Source: Merluccius polli (lineage: Eukaryota; Chordata; Actinopteri; Gadiformes; Merlucciidae). Taken from it: a stretch of 64,000 bases of DNA. Every line of letters starts with the position of its first letter. Within the stretch, counting starts at the first letter, position 1. Below, in pieces: positions 27,012 to 39,745 of the stretch. The position numbers were made by a program, and so were the translations under genes. Under the pieces are notes generated by a model. The model ran no database searches. It was not told the origin of the DNA and saw only the letters and a list, made by a program, of their open reading frames with translations. The stretch covers positions 176,201-240,200 of the forward strand of contig JAOPHQ010005142.1 of NCBI GenBank assembly GCA_030340625.1. The letters run 5' to 3'.

Positions 27012-30000
27012 CCCCTAAGGCATGCTCCGTCATACTGAGGCACAGTGACTCCAGAGTGGGATTGATTTCCAGGTCGGCACCAGGAACTTGGCATTCTGGG
27101 GAAGTTCACAACAACAACGACAACAACAACAATTGGTTCAGAGAAGGAAAAAAAAGCAAACGGCTGAAAGTCTGAGCAGTTTCCCATTCCAGTGTTTTTT
27201 TTTATATGCACAATGAATGTCCGAAAGTGGATGGAAATCCAAACTATCCGCTTATGCCAAATGTAATGTATTAGCCTAAAAATAGGCTTCATCCCAGTTC
27301 AAATTAAGAAATATGCAGCTAAGCAGGCCTTCGGGACATGGAAGCTAAGCAGACACACGCCCGATTCCTCATTCACCACAGTTACATTTTTTAGGATATG
27401 AAGTAACTAAGCATTCTCCAAGCCTTAAGAATGACGCTGATGCCGACTCACATTTCTCTACTCAAATGAGTCAACCTAAAAAAATTGATTGAAAAATAAC
27501 TTTCTCACGGGCTCAACTTTCTCTTGGACACTGTTTGAATAAACACTATGAATAAAAAACTAGACAAAGTACAAAGATATTTAAATTTCTTCCTTTGCCT
27601 GAAACAATTATTTCTAGTTTTTTTTTAGTGTATATTATAAACAGTGCTTAGGTAATTCACCAGCTAAAGAGCCCAAACTAAAACCATATTGACTTATATA
27701 TTTGGATATATTTGGCCATACTATTCATATGGAGAGGGCATAATGTTTTGGACCATAAATGGTCTACGATCAGAAGAGAGGAACAGAGAAACAAAGCACA
27801 TGGGAAGAGACTAGGTTAGAATTTATATATTTGTTCATGGACATTTTACCTGCCACTGAATACATCAGACCAACACCAGATAGAAAAAAAAGTCAAACTG
27901 TCGATCAAATGGGCATATTGATTGCCACATGTGAATATATTAAGTAGAGAAATTCAATTTTCACTGGATGTGCAAAGGTTTACATAGCCTACTGAATTCG
28001 ATACTGAAGCCAAAATGCTGTGCCGTCAACTTCAAGCTCAGTGTAAATATGTGTTAGTCATTACCAGGCAAAACCTTAGTTAACTCACATAAGACTCTAC
28101 ATTACTTTACTCAATTGATTAATTTTGAAGCAACAATGCACACATCCAGCTTCACAATGCTAACCCTTTTAACAAAAGGCGCAATCTCATGTAGACTGTC
28201 ACTCACATTCAACATATGATAAACATTCATATCCTTTGTTAGTTTTGTATTCAGACATTACAACATTATTCGAATACTTTGGTACCACTTTGACACCTGT
28301 CCAGTGTGAGAATCTGCAAGACCAACTGAGCATTTGTCAAGAAGCCAAAAATCGGCAGTGTGGGAGCACTTTAAATTGACTAGTGGTCCATCCATCTTCT
28401 TCCGCTTATCCGGGGTCGGGTCGCGGGGGCAGCAGCCTAAGCAGGGAAGCCCAGACTTCCCTTTCCCCAGCTACTTCGGCCAGCTCTTCCTGGGGGATCC
28501 CGAGGCGTTCCCAGGCCAGCCGAGAGACATAGTCTCTCCAGCGTGTCCTGGGTCTTCCCCGGGGTCTCCTACCAGTGGGACGTGCCCTGAACACCTCACC
28601 AGGGAGGCGTCCGGGAGGCATCCTAACTAGATGCCCGAGCCACCTCATCTGGCTCCTCTCAACGCGGAGGAGTAGCGGGTCTACTCCGAGCTCCTCCCGG
28701 ATGACCGAGCTTCTCACCCTATCTCTAAGGGAGAGCCCTGCCACCCTGCGGAGGAAGCTCATTTCGGCCGCTTGTACTCGCGATCTCGTTCTTTCCACCA
28801 GCTATGACCGTTATTAAATCAAAATGTATTGCACATTATTTTCATTTCTAGTGACTAGTGGTAATAATATTTATTCAAGTGCTCTAGGCTTCTCTTCAGG
28901 ATTTAGTTTTTGTTACATTGTGGTGCCCCCACTAGTCAGCTGCAGCCACAGAAATAAAAGGTTGTTGCAATCTGGGAGTCAAAGAGCTCTACCTACCAGT
29001 AATAATGGGTTGGTAATTGGTAAAACAAACATGAATAGAGTTGAATGTTTTTCCGTCACCTGTATGTTTTCTCTTTGGGTGCATAGCACTGCTGTGCAAT
29101 CTAATCAAAACTTTGCACAATGTTCAAACCACCTTTCATGTTTTGTGATAATTTGAAGTGTACTCATACTTTGGAAGCCGTGTCCTTGTAAACTTTTACA
29201 CTGAAGCTCTGCCGCAAACAAAAGTCAGACTTGGATGACAATTTGAAAGCCACTGACTTTGTCCATGCAGCAATCCCATGTGATATTGTAGTTTTTCTCA
29301 CACTTGACGGAAGGTGTCAAAGTAAAATGTTATAATCTCCGAGTACAAAACTACCAAACGATAATTGATGTTTGATTAATAAAGTTTAATCAAGTCCTTA
29401 AAATAACACCCGTTTTCACAAATGTGAAACGCTTTATAAATTAAAAGGAAAAAAAACTCAATAAAAACGGCCCCCGCTGGCTGTGTGTCATTCAAGCAGG
29501 GAAGGACACACACTGTGAATGCATTTCCTTGGCTTATGTAGATTTTTTTAATGAACTATTTGGAAAACCCAACGATTATCCAAAGCTTGAAATTATGTAG
29601 TCGGGCAAGTGCTATTGGAGTCACGCTTATATTTTTTACTGTCATCCAGACAAGCCTTAACACCTTGTAAGAGGGTGTTGAATGCCTCAGTTACTTCACT
29701 CGTTAAAAAAGGGTAGGTGTCGGAGGGAAGCGCAACCGAAAATGGTAGCACAGAAATCTAACTTGGTCTTTCTGATTTTTATAGCTAGACTGCACTCTGT
29801 CCATTAGTTTTTTAAGAAGCCCGGTCTTGCAGCACTTTTTCCGCACTTTTGTATCAACTCCAATTTTTTATTGTATGCATTGAAGGCTGAAATGCTAAAT
29901 GACTGAATGTAATGTATATGTAAACGTCCACTACATTACCTTCAGGGTGATTCTGCATCACCCTGTCGGTGTTTATTTTGCAATAATGACCTGTAGATTA

Positions 30001-33000
30001 TGAGGCTGTAGATTATCCTTTCCATAAAACGCATGAACATGCAGATAGTCTTGGTGGGGAGAAAGATGTATAACGGAGGTCGTGTACCTTGCTGCTGGAA
30101 CAGAAGCATGGTTTGTGGGGACGTGTGCACAGGCAGCGAATGGGTCCGCTGCACCGAGCTGCGACTCTGGCTGGGCATGCTGTTACTGCCCCCGGGGTTG
30201 GCAAACCACAGGTTCTACAGCGGGAGAGAACGAGAAGTTTTCATCACAAGGGAATTCATCATAAGGCCTTTACACATTGGTTAGTATTTTCTAATCAAGT
30301 CATTTCACCTGAACTCGTCAAGCTTAATAATGAATCACTCGCTAACAATGTGCGAAGCATTGCCTTGTGGGTTATTGATCACACCGCCGAGGGCTCCATT
30401 TCATTCATGCTAGTTTCCTATTCAGCGCAAATGTTCGCCCAGGGAGGACGATCGCTCAATTGGCAAATCACCCTGCAGATCAATGCATGAAGAGAACCTT
30501 TCTATAAAAGACCTGATGAATGAATGGGAGGAATTCGGGGTGCAAACAGGTACTCGAGTACTCGTCAAGAAAATCATGAAGGATTACAAAAATATTGTCA
30601 TCGAAAATGGTTTTGCAGTCTTTTTTCTGACATGCATTGTTGTTGAGAGGCTGTGTAAAGGTTTGTTCGCCAACATTTAGCAGCTGGCCCGGGTAGGCGG
30701 AGTTCCCCACACATTCGACAAGTTTTACAATAATGCCTGCCCACCAGGAACGACCCGACATCAAAACAAGTGAAATGTATGGGCAGCAGCACTCTTCTCT
30801 ATCGAGCTATCAGAGCTATCATTAATTAGCTAATTGTGTAGAAATATTGACCAAGGTACCCTGCCCTGCCCTAAAGAAAAGCCTAACTAAAACTGTCACA
30901 TTTCAAAATGTGGATATAAACGGGATATAACATTAAAAACACTGTTTGGAAGTGTATCCCGCTGGCTCTAAAACAGTAAAAAGCAGATAAAAAAAACTGC
31001 GTGACCAGCCGAGCGCCGGTGTGGGTCTAACACACATGGGCTGCATGAAATACAGAAACCGACTTTTAGTGTTATGTAAATCGGTATGTGTAAATTAGTG
31101 GAAAGTATCATGGACGAAAATAGAAATGACATGCCACCGCAGAACACAATAGAGGTAAACATCATTGATATTTGCATCCAAAGAGTGTCTAGTCATTGTG
31201 AACCGTCACGGCCCTGACCTGTCTCCCCTGGCTGGCCAGTGCAGGGTTGGTGAGGGAGTGGCGTGGGGAAGCCCCACCGATGCTACCAGGGCTCAGGAGA
31301 CCCATGCGGCTGGTGGGCAGGCCGCGGGGGGCCATCTGGAACTGCCTCTGTCCCCGCCGCACCAGACCTCCGCTCACAGAGCCTGCTGTGGGGAGCGAGT
31401 TGGAGCCGTACGCCCAACTAGAGCAGGGGGGAGAGAGAACGAGAGAGGAGAGAGAAAGAGAGTGAGAAAAAACAAAACTATAAATGCAGGCGTCTCTGTA
31501 TGTCCGTCCTTCGATTTCTCGACAATTTGATCGACTTCACACTTGGCACTTAGTTTATTGCTGAGGACCAAAGATTATTATTATTATTAGTAGTGTGTTA
31601 CTACCACCACACAAGTGCATTGAGAGGGGACCCCTATTATCATCATATGTCGCTCGCTACAGTAGATTCAAGAACACATGACAAAAGAGACCGGAGCAAA
31701 GCCTTGTAAGTTTGCCATTTTGTTTTGCTAAACATTTACAAACCAGCGATGTAATTTTCGCAATGAACGCCTGGTCCCAAATAACTAAATCGCCTGGTCC
31801 CAAATAGCTGTTAGTAATGACAGCAGCCCCCTCTCGCCGTTGTTCACTACAGTACATTCAAGAACAGATAAAGAAATAGACCAGAGATGTTACACTGACC
31901 GGACACTGCACTAGTTTAAAAGGAAAAGAAAAAGGGAGAAAAGACACTAAGGAGGAAACTGAGGTTGCAGAGATAAAGGGAAGGAATTCTCTGCTCAGAC
32001 GGTTTCACCTCCCACCGTCCACCGCCCCCTCATCTTCCCCGCTTGATCGGGAGTTGCATCAAAGCGGGCTGGAGCCAACAGTCTCTTACCCTTTCTGTCG
32101 GTACACTGGCATGTCCACCAACGCCTTCCGAGGGAACAGGCGGAGCAGTTTAAGGACCTGCTGCTTCCAAGACACAAGCCTCTTCCTCTGGGTCTCTGTG
32201 AACGCCTGGGAACGGGAGACAAGGTAGAGGTGAAAGCATGCCAAAAAACCCTTTTAGTATAGAAACGAAACACATTTCTAGAAAACCCCTCATTACACCG
32301 AAAGGGGTTTACAAAGTTGATTATTACCTTTTGCACTGCAACAGCACATGATATGCAAAACCAATGCCATGGCGAAACCAAGACACGCTAGTGGTGGAAG
32401 GTCTCACCTCATGTGTCAGACACTTCTCAATGAGCTGGAGGTAACAACTGATGTTTTCCTCATCGGGCCTCGAAACCAGCAGCTGGGTGCATACTGCGGC
32501 ACAAAAAAAACATACATTTCTCACGATAAGTACATGGCACAAAGAAATATCCAACAGCTGCCTGTAATCCATACCAGTGTTCTCACCCTCAGCTTTTTTC
32601 CCGGATTGAACGATTAGTACAAACAAGTTACAGAGAATAGTCAAAATATAAACAAACAATTGTACCAAACAAAATTCTAAGTTAATTTTGAAACCTGGTG
32701 CCAAATGTTAATTATACGAGTAAAAGAAAGAAGACGATTTTGTAATTAACACATATGTTAATTATAAAATAATTACAAAATGTTTTCTTCTCCGTCTTAT
32801 TAGACCTATGAAATGTATGCATTGTATGCATTTCCAATCCAGACAACAGAAAGGACAGCCATACGTAAAGCGTCTTACCTTTCCCCATGACACGCGTGAA
32901 CTGTCCGGCGATGTCGCCCTCTGAGATGGGCGTGGCTGAGGGCTCTCCGTCGCAGGGGGCGGGGTTGTGGGACTGGAAGCCCTCCGGGGTCAGCTCCTTG

Positions 33001-36000
33001 TCTGCCCCCACCTTGGCGTCCGAGGACATCTGAGCAGCGCTGGACACGCTGTAGAACTTGATGGGTGTGATGATGATCTGCTGGAGCTCCTGCAGGGCGT
33101 TGCGCAGGTTCCCTCCTTCCAGAATGTCCTGCCAAAGGGATTCACCGTTCAGATGTCTGGCTGCAGATGCTGCCAGACTTTCCACAGCCACTTACAGTGA
33201 CTACAGATGCATGTTCAGGGACATGCGTACAGGTTGGGAGTTGTTCCATCATAGAGGGCCTCCATGTAGGCTGCGGACATTGAGGATTAGGGCTGCCACC
33301 AATGATTATTTTTCTATCTTTTATTTTATCGAATACTCAACAATTAATATTTGGCCAAAAACGCATACAATTCATTCGGATGGCTTTGCATTTGACTGAG
33401 AGCAAGAGATAAATAATGATGTGTTTGTTTATTTCCTTTCTTTATCATGTAATGCTTAATGTAAGATATAGTAATATTATAGGGAATATATACCTTCAAC
33501 CTTTGATAATAATATTTATGTATAAATTACATTTCGCGCACACACCAGCAATCAACGTAGAATAAGCCCAGATTCTCGCCACATCTTATCTTCTGTTGAT
33601 GAGCCGTTCGGCAAAGTTGAAATATGTTACCTTTTATGCGCGGTCAAAAGTTGTCTACTAATTTAAAGTACTCCCAATTTTGAAGCTTTCGGTCTGGGGA
33701 AAACTTTACATGCAACCTCTTTGTTACCGCTTAAACTCTGCTGCAGCTGCAAAATGTTTTTTTGTTAATCTGTAGGTGTTGACAGGAGCTGACCAATGAC
33801 TGGAGCCAAAAGCGACTGACGTGAACACAGCGATTACATAGTGATATTGAAATAACACATTTATTACACAGCATATTAACAAATTGAATTAATTGAGTTG
33901 AGAAATAAAAATAAATAAATCAAAATGAGAAAACATGCGTTGATCAAAAAATATTGACGCTTCAGCGCATTTTCAGCGTCAAATGACATTGACAAATCCC
34001 GTCAGCCCTGTTGAGGATCGAACCCAGGACCTTTCGCCGAACAGTTAAATATAGCCACTACACTAGCGCCACTCCGAAGAGAATTTACTACTTTGTTACG
34101 GACATTGCTTTTTGAAAAGTGCTTTGAGGGTTAGACTATGATTTCAACTATTTGCATTCCCATTGGACCAATTGCCATTTTTAATAAACCAAAAACCTTC
34201 TGTTACCTTCTCCAAAGACTTGAGCACACTTTGCCTCTCGCGCAGCTTCTGGATACTCAGAGCAATCTTGTGCCGTGCCCCTTTGGTCACATTCTATGGA
34301 AAAAAATAAATAGAAAATGCAAGAGGCCAAGAAAAAGCAGTTATTTCTCAGAAGAACACTGGGTCATTTGTAGTTACTAAATAACAAACCCAATCATCCT
34401 CGGTTTCATTAAACCTAAGGGGCAAAGGCAAAAATCGCACCATTTGGACGTGCGAGCGGTGTTATATAACTGTGGGGCACACTGGTTAATTTCATGCCTC
34501 ATTGAGACTTGATGTATCATCACGTCTGAGGACAGTAATGTTTGCAGTTGATGGGGTGGTGGTGGTGGTGGTGGGGGGGGAATAATGAGCCAGGCCCCGG
34601 TGGAAACAAGGAGAGGAGTTATAAACCTGTGACTCTAGGTGGTGTTCTGTGAGAATCATCATCTCTTCATAGGTCATCTGGGAGAACAGCGATGCATATT
34701 TATGAAGACGGAGGCTCTTCAACCAGGCGGGGACATCTTCAGGACAAAACAACAAGGAACATTTTTCATTAATTTTTTTTTTGTACACAAAAAAAAACAA
34801 ATTAGTGCTAGGGCTGAACAATTAATCGAAATATTATCAAAATCGCAATATGGCCATGTGCAATACCCAAATTAAAGAAGCTGCAATTTTTTGATAAAGG
34901 TAAAGTGTGCAAATGTACATTTATAACACCATTCTAAATGAAGTACTGCAGTGTTGCAGAAATGCCCTGGCCTACACATTTTTTTCTCCAGATGTAAGAA
35001 AACATGTTTGTTTGGTACAGAGCCCAACAAATGATTTTGTCGTGATTTTAATAGTTTTTTCAGTGAAAATGAAAATTGTGATGCAAAAATTATCATTCCC
35101 ACTAATAATGAATCATATCGCAATTGCAATATATGCTGAAAACAATCGCAATATGATTTTTTTTGTTACCGTATCGTTCAGCCCTACAAACTAGTAGTAT
35201 AATTTGGGTCGTGGTGACGACCTCTGACCTTTCATGCCACTGCCATCCTCCTGGAAGGTGTTCCTCGCAGACCCTTGGTCCTCCGTCTGCTCGCTGCCGG
35301 AAGACGCCACGCTGCTCTGCGGGGAGAGGGGTGCGTGGTCCGTGGGGACAAAGGCCTGCCGGAGCCCCGTGTCATCCTGGCTAGACCACTCAGAGCCACA
35401 AGCCTGGGAACCGCAAGGGATCAGGGACATGGGCTTCTTCAGGGGGCTCGGCAGCATCTGGCCGCCCAGACCTAACAGGAGAAACACACAGGTGAAGCGC
35501 ATGTATTCACTTCTTACTCGCATGTATTTCCCAGATCGGAGAGTGACTACAGTAGATGGGTGATGACAGACACTGACCTGTGTTATTGCTGTTGATGGGA
35601 GACACCATACAACCAGGGAACGGCATATGTCCATTCTGGCCAGCGGGAGAGGTGCTGGAGGAAGGCGACTGATCGTGCCAGGCGTGGCCGGGGTCGAGGG
35701 CTTCTGCAGAGCTGGGCCACTCGTCCGAGCCCTGTCGTGGGTGGTACGGGCTGGAGGGGGCCCGGGAGGAGGGTGCATAGCCGCTGGAGAGGTGCTCCTC
35801 CAGGTGGTTGAGCCACATCGCCAGGGAGGTGCGGTCGTCCAGCGTGGTTGCAGGGTGGATCAGAGCGTAGGACAGCAGCTGCCTGCTCTCCTCCACGAAT
35901 AGGCTACTCTCGATGGTGTGACTCAGCACCTTCTGCAGCAGATTCATGTACTCACACTTGGCTTCGCTGTTCCGTGGCTGGAGCAAGGGCAGGTGGGACA

Positions 36001-36844
36001 GCAGCAGGGACACAACCTTTTCCTTGGGCTCCTGGTGCCATTGGTTGACAATGGCTGAGCAGGGGGGGAGAGAAGAGACAGCACATCTCAATCATCCACT
36101 TTCACATTGGCTTCAGAAAGAGGACAAAACAATTTTTCTGCCACTACGGCAAGAAATATGCCACTCAAAAGTTTTGACAGTCACTTTTGTGAACATTGGT
36201 CTCACCAACCAAAAATAGTTGACTGTCAAAGAAACTCCCATAGACCCACCAGCTTGGTCCATGGCATTTACTGAAGTCACACATGTGATGTTCACATGTC
36301 ATAGAAGTTGACCATCTTTTTAGTCTTATTTTTATCTAAAACAGCAAAAGATGTATCTACATTTGGCAGCTGTTCATTTCAGAAGCTGGTGAAACAAGCG
36401 GTTGAAAAACACCTCACTTTTTAAAGCTATCAACTGTTCATGACAAACTAAGGCAGTTTTTGAACTTGACAAGAATTGCGTAATTGCTCTACCTCTCCCC
36501 TTCCCGACACACATTCCAATCACCCATGCAAGGTTGTATCTTTCAAATGTTCAAAAGTGGGCGGAGTGAGAAAGCGGCACTTGCCTTCTCACATTAACAA
36601 AACAGCCAAGCGTGACAGCAGTTCCCCCCTTTAAAATGAGCTAGTTACCTGCATTATTGGCCTCTGCCTCTAGTATGTGGATCTCCGTGCAGTCGGCGAG
36701 CCAGTGCTCCAGGCAGATGTGCAAGAAGCGAGCTTGCGTGCGCGATGCCCTCTTCAGGAGAGACAACAGTGCCACTGTCTGTTCACATTCATTCCAGCCC
36801 TTGAACCAGTCTGTCAGGATGCCCACCTGGTCTCGGAACATCAT
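27012..36844 (-). CDS. samd4b: SAMD4B (Smaug homologue 2), 11 coding exons found
   Basis: Smaug proteins bind stem-loops in target mRNAs through a SAM domain and recruit deadenylation/repression machinery in the cytoplasm. Coding exons, high to low: 36649-36844, 35578-36054, 35229-35471, 34627-34736, 34207-34293, 32879-33128, 32408-32493, 32090-32205, 31219-31417, 30088-30214, 27012-27095. All have AG/GT borders and compatible phases, giving 658 codons plus one base (human protein about 694 aa). The start is MMFRDQVGILTDWFKGWNE; the Smaug N-terminal dimerisation region follows (EESRQLLSYALIHPATT). The SAM domain begins DVPAWLKSLRLHKYASLF at about residue 306. RQFQMAPRGLPTSRMGLLSP and the penultimate block LEINPTLESLCLSMTEHALG mark the C-terminal part. 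The final short exon was not located. Block-by-block identity is closer to SAMD4B than SAMD4A, and the adjacent PAF1 supports this. Confidence 0.95.
28387..28805 (-). mobile_element. 5'-truncated LINE (non-LTR) 3' end
   Basis: Sits in the SAMD4B intron between 27,095 and 30,088. The minus strand encodes about 130 residues of a non-LTR retrotransposon C-terminus: RTRSRVQAAEMSFLRRVAGL, then SQMRWLGHLVRMPPGRLP, then GRPRTRWRDYVSRLAWERLG, ending LLRLLPPRPDPG and stop. The 3' end is GAAGATGGATGGA-like, as is usual for this very common teleost LINE. Catalytic reverse transcriptase and endonuclease parts are missing, so it cannot move by itself. The frame is still open, suggesting a fairly young insertion. 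The clade (Rex1/CR1/L2-like) cannot be settled from this fragment. Confidence 0.9.
33287..33400 (+). repeat. Degenerate TAGGGCTG-type element
   Basis: Begins ATTAGGGCTGCCACCAATGA and continues ATTATTTTTCTATC, resembling the start of a common teleost non-autonomous DNA element (TAGGGCTGCAACTAACGATTATTTT-like). The other terminal repeat was not found, so the right end is uncertain. It lies in a SAMD4B intron. Confidence 0.45.
34001..34074 (-). repeat. tRNA-like sequence (pseudo-tRNA or SINE head)
   Basis: The minus strand has an A-box-like TAGTGTAGTGG (34,055-34,065) and a B-box-like GGTTCGATCCT (34,014-34,024) at normal spacing, followed by GGGCTGAC. The T arm pairs at four of five positions, but the acceptor ends do not pair over 7 bp. 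It is therefore more likely a decayed tRNA or SINE head than a working tRNA gene. It lies in the SAMD4B intron between 34,207 and 33,128. Confidence 0.5.
34809..35186. mobile_element. MITE with TAGGGCTGAAC terminal inverted repeats
   Basis: A 378-base AT-rich element that starts TAGGGCTGAACAATTAATCG and ends GTATCGTTCAGCCCTA, the inverted complement of its start. It contains ATCGCAATATGG-like and CGCAATTGCAATATATG-like internal motifs known from abundant fish hAT-type non-autonomous elements. No transposase is encoded. It sits in the SAMD4B intron between exons 35,229-35,471 and 34,627-34,736. A clean target-site duplication was not seen. Confidence 0.8.
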
Positions 36845-37188
36845 TGCGTGTCTCCTCAGGAAGGAGAGCAAGAATGTATAGGTGTGGAAAGAGGGGCGGG
36901 GCGGTGGGCGACCGCTGTACTCGTACTCGTCTCTGGCCCCCGCACGGCGGGGGGTGTGGCGCTTACACAGAACCGTCCTGGGATCCCCTCAGAGTGGAGC
37001 GAGGGGCCCTCACATGGTGGGTTCAGGCGCAGGAGAGGCTGCAGATGGGCGTGGCGGCGGGTTTGTAGCGAGCGGCTGGAATCCAATGTAGTGATGGTGG
37101 AAGAATGTCCGCTCCAGTTGGACGAAACTCAAGACAGAAAGAGGAATTGGTGTCACCCGGGCGTGTCCAGGATCACATCATCCGCGTC
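36845..37188 (-). other. samd4b: SAMD4B 5' UTR part of first coding exon
   Basis: The acceptor TTATTCCCCAG ends just before 37,188 on the minus strand, and the exon continues without interruption to the ATG at 36,844. The leader is about 344 bases and GC-rich. The first in-frame ATG is the MM pair matching the known Smaug N-terminus; the frame upstream lacks another ATG. Confidence 0.7.
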
Positions 37189-37572
37189 CTGGGGAATAAA
37201 TATAGGATGAGCACATGTGTTCCCCCGTAACACACCTCGCTTTTAGCTTCACTAATAGTAATTACCTTACAACTATTATTAGAAACATACGAGAAACCCA
37301 TGATTAGTTTTGTATTTTTTTTAGATCACATACGTAGCCTCATACATTCAACTCGTCAATGTTTGTTTTTAGCTGTGCAGACTATGTCAACGTTTGGCAA
37401 ACCTTTCCATCACATAAGTAAGATACCAGTTCACCTACAAATGAATATGAATATGCCAGCAGGTAAAGTAGGTCCCCACTAGAGATGACTACTAAATCTT
37501 TAAAAAAATAAATAAAATACAAAATAGCACTTGTAAACAGAGACAGTGACGAAAAAGCACATCCTACAGCTG

Positions 37573-37927
37573 TGGGGGGGGGGGGGGGGGGAGGACAACA
37601 GTAAAGTTGCCCTAACAATGTTTCCACATGGACGTCACCCCTACTAACTAAAAGGATATATGCAAACCAGTGACGACGCAGAGCTCACTGGATGACGGAC
37701 CGGAGCCTTGCACTGAACTCTTAATTTGGGTTGGCACTGATTTCCAAATCAAATATAAAAATCACCTTTTCACCTTTCAACAAAACCGGTTCACGAACTG
37801 ATACCCAGGAGGGGGGGGGGGGGGGGGGGGGGGGTTACGACTCACTGTAAAGACGCAAGTCATCCACTGAGAGAGAGAGGGGGGGGGGGGGGGCAGGAGC
37901 CACAACACATCTGGGGGGGGGGGGGGG
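37573..37927 (+). repeat. Cluster of poly(G) tracts
   Basis: Poly-G runs at about 37,574-37,591, 37,811-37,834, 37,880-37,893 and 37,913-37,927, all in the first SAMD4B intron (C-rich in the transcript). Frames over them give poly-Pro/Gly peptides and are not coding. Confidence 0.85.
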
Positions 37928-38127
37928 AGCCACTGTAATCCACCTGGGGGGCAAATAGGGAGTCCCCCACATGTACCCTTATCTTCATCCTCTTCCTCAT
38001 CAACCCCCCCCCCCCCATAACACCTATATCCTATATATAGATCAGCTAATCGTAAACACATAATCTGCAACTGGATACAGCTCCCCACACCCACACACCC
38101 ACTGATCAGCTCCATGGCGGAGTAAGT

Positions 38128-38490
38128 TTGCCCACCACCAGCACCACATGTAGCAGCACCACCACATGTAGCAGCACCACATATAGCACCACCAGCACCA
38201 GAAGCAATACATGTAGCAGCACCACCACCAGCACCACATGTAGCACCACCACCACTACATGTAGCACCACCAGCACCACCACTACATGTAGCACCACCAG
38301 CACCACCACCACCACCACTACATGTAGCACCACCACATGTAGCACCACAACATGTAGCACCACCAGCACCACCACCACCACTACATGTAGCACCACCACC
38401 AGCACCACCACATGTAGCACCACCAGCAGCAGCACCACCACCACGTAGCCCCACAACATGTAGCACCACCACCAGCACCACATGTAGCAC
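38128..38490. repeat. ACATGTAGCACCACCAGC minisatellite
   Basis: About 360 bases of tandem units built from CACCACATGTAG plus CACCACCAG of varying length. It lies in the first SAMD4B intron. All six frames stay mostly open and translate to Ser/Thr, Cys/Gly or Val/Leu repeats, which explains spurious long ORFs here. Confidence 0.93.
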
Positions 38491-38569
38491 CATGGTGCCC
38501 AGGGTGTGTGTATCATACGAACCTGTGAAGACGGGCGCAGCAGACGGGTCTCGGACCCTCGAAACCCCT

Positions 38570-38592
38570 TCCTTCCTTCCTTCCTTCCTTCC
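38570..38592 (+). repeat. (TTCC)n microsatellite
   Basis: Five to six TTCC units directly downstream of the minisatellite. Confidence 0.85.
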
Positions 38593-38639
38593 TCACTTCC
38601 TTCCAGTGACTTGCATCCACCAGTCAGCTGGCAGCTGGC

Positions 38640-39300
38640 GGCGGGCTAGCGTTAGCCTCGTCGGCCTCAAGTGATGGCGAGGTTTTTGTATTGTTTTGGT
38701 TTTTTTTCTCTCTCGTTTGTTTCCCTCCCCCGGGTCGGTATACCCACCCCCCCCTCCCCCCTTTTTTCCTCTCTCTCTTTTCGTCTTCTTCTTCTTCTCT
38801 CCCCTTTTTTCCTCTTTATCCCTACTCGCACTTCACTCCCTGCGCGGTTTCCAACCGTCGATTCTAGGAGGCGAAGCGGCGCGAGCGCGGCGCCATGGAA
38901 CCGGGCGGCGGCGGCGGCGGCGGAGCGCGATCACCGACTCCGCAACCGTTAACGGGGGGAGGGGGGGTCGCGTTAAGCCCCCCGCTTGTTTACCTTTCGG
39001 GACTATATAACGTCACTTTATTAGCGGGCTAGCCTCGGCGGGCTAGCCGCCGTTAGCACACACACACAACACAGCCGCGTAGCTTCGCAGAGGGGGGAAA
39101 AAAAAATGCTAGATGCTAACGGCTAGCTTTCCAGATAGATGCGGCTAGGAAGCGTTAGCTTAGCAGGGGGAGGGAAGCGACGGTTTGGTCTCCCCCCCGT
39201 GCGCCGCGCCCGACGGCCATTGCTCCGCGGCGGCGGCGGGGCGTGCGTTTTTGGGGGTTTTGGGTTTTCCGCGGCGGACGGCCGGCGAGCGAGCGTACCA
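38640..39300 (-). promoter_or_regulatory. samd4b: SAMD4B GC-rich promoter and non-coding exon 1
   Basis: A CpG-rich block with (GGC)n at 38,904-38,921 and repeated GCTAGCGTTAGC-like motifs. On the minus strand CCCGAAAG is followed by GTAAAC, so a non-coding first exon probably ends at 38,994 and splices to the acceptor at 37,188. An ACTATATAACGTCA stretch with a CRE-like half site lies at about 39,002-39,015. The exact transcription start is unknown. Confidence 0.55.
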
Positions 39301-39745
39301 GAAAATGCGTGTTAAATGGACGTAAAACAAGGAGAGAGTACGCCTGGAGAGGAGAGGACCCACTTCGATTTTTTTTTTGGAGTTGACGTAAGACGTGAGC
39401 GCGTCACCGCGCCAGGGCGGGAGACAAAGCGTGGCTCCGCCCCTTTTTGCTCCTCCTCCTCCTCCTCCCCCCGCCCTCCCGGAAAAAAAAGAAGAAAAAA
39501 AAGAAAAAAAGGAAAGTGTGTCATACGTCACGTATGTGCAACACATGCGTAACATCGGTGTGTGTTTACACGGGTTGTCCGTGTTTTACACGTAATAATA
39601 ATTAATTGCATTTATTAAAATAAAAAAAATAAAAAGTGTACATGCGGGTATCATGTGGCCTACCATGGGTGTATCATACATCAGTACGACACGTATCTAA
39701 ACATGTGCATAACATTGATGGACATATTTACATATACTGTCAGAC

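Noticed and set aside
28406..28798. Stand-alone 130-aa gene
   Set aside because: The sequence is the C-terminus of a common fish LINE, lacks its own start context and sits inside a SAMD4B intron.
32875..33135. Alternative 86-codon frame across SAMD4B exon 6
   Set aside because: Out of frame with the family-matching translation of the same exon.
38128..38490. CRISPR-like regular repeat array
   Set aside because: Units abut directly with no unique spacers, and the surrounding genes are vertebrate. The same reasoning applies to the arrays at 11,265, 46,120 and 62,365.
37777..38516. Gly/Ala/Cys- or Val/Leu-rich frames of 136-238 codons
   Set aside because: They are translations of the ACATGTAGCACCACCAG minisatellite and poly-G tracts in the first SAMD4B intron.
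38671..39010. Plus-strand frames of 93-104 codons in the SAMD4B promoter
   Set aside because: Low-complexity Phe/Ser/Pro/Arg composition from a GC-rich and pyrimidine-rich promoter; no family resemblance.
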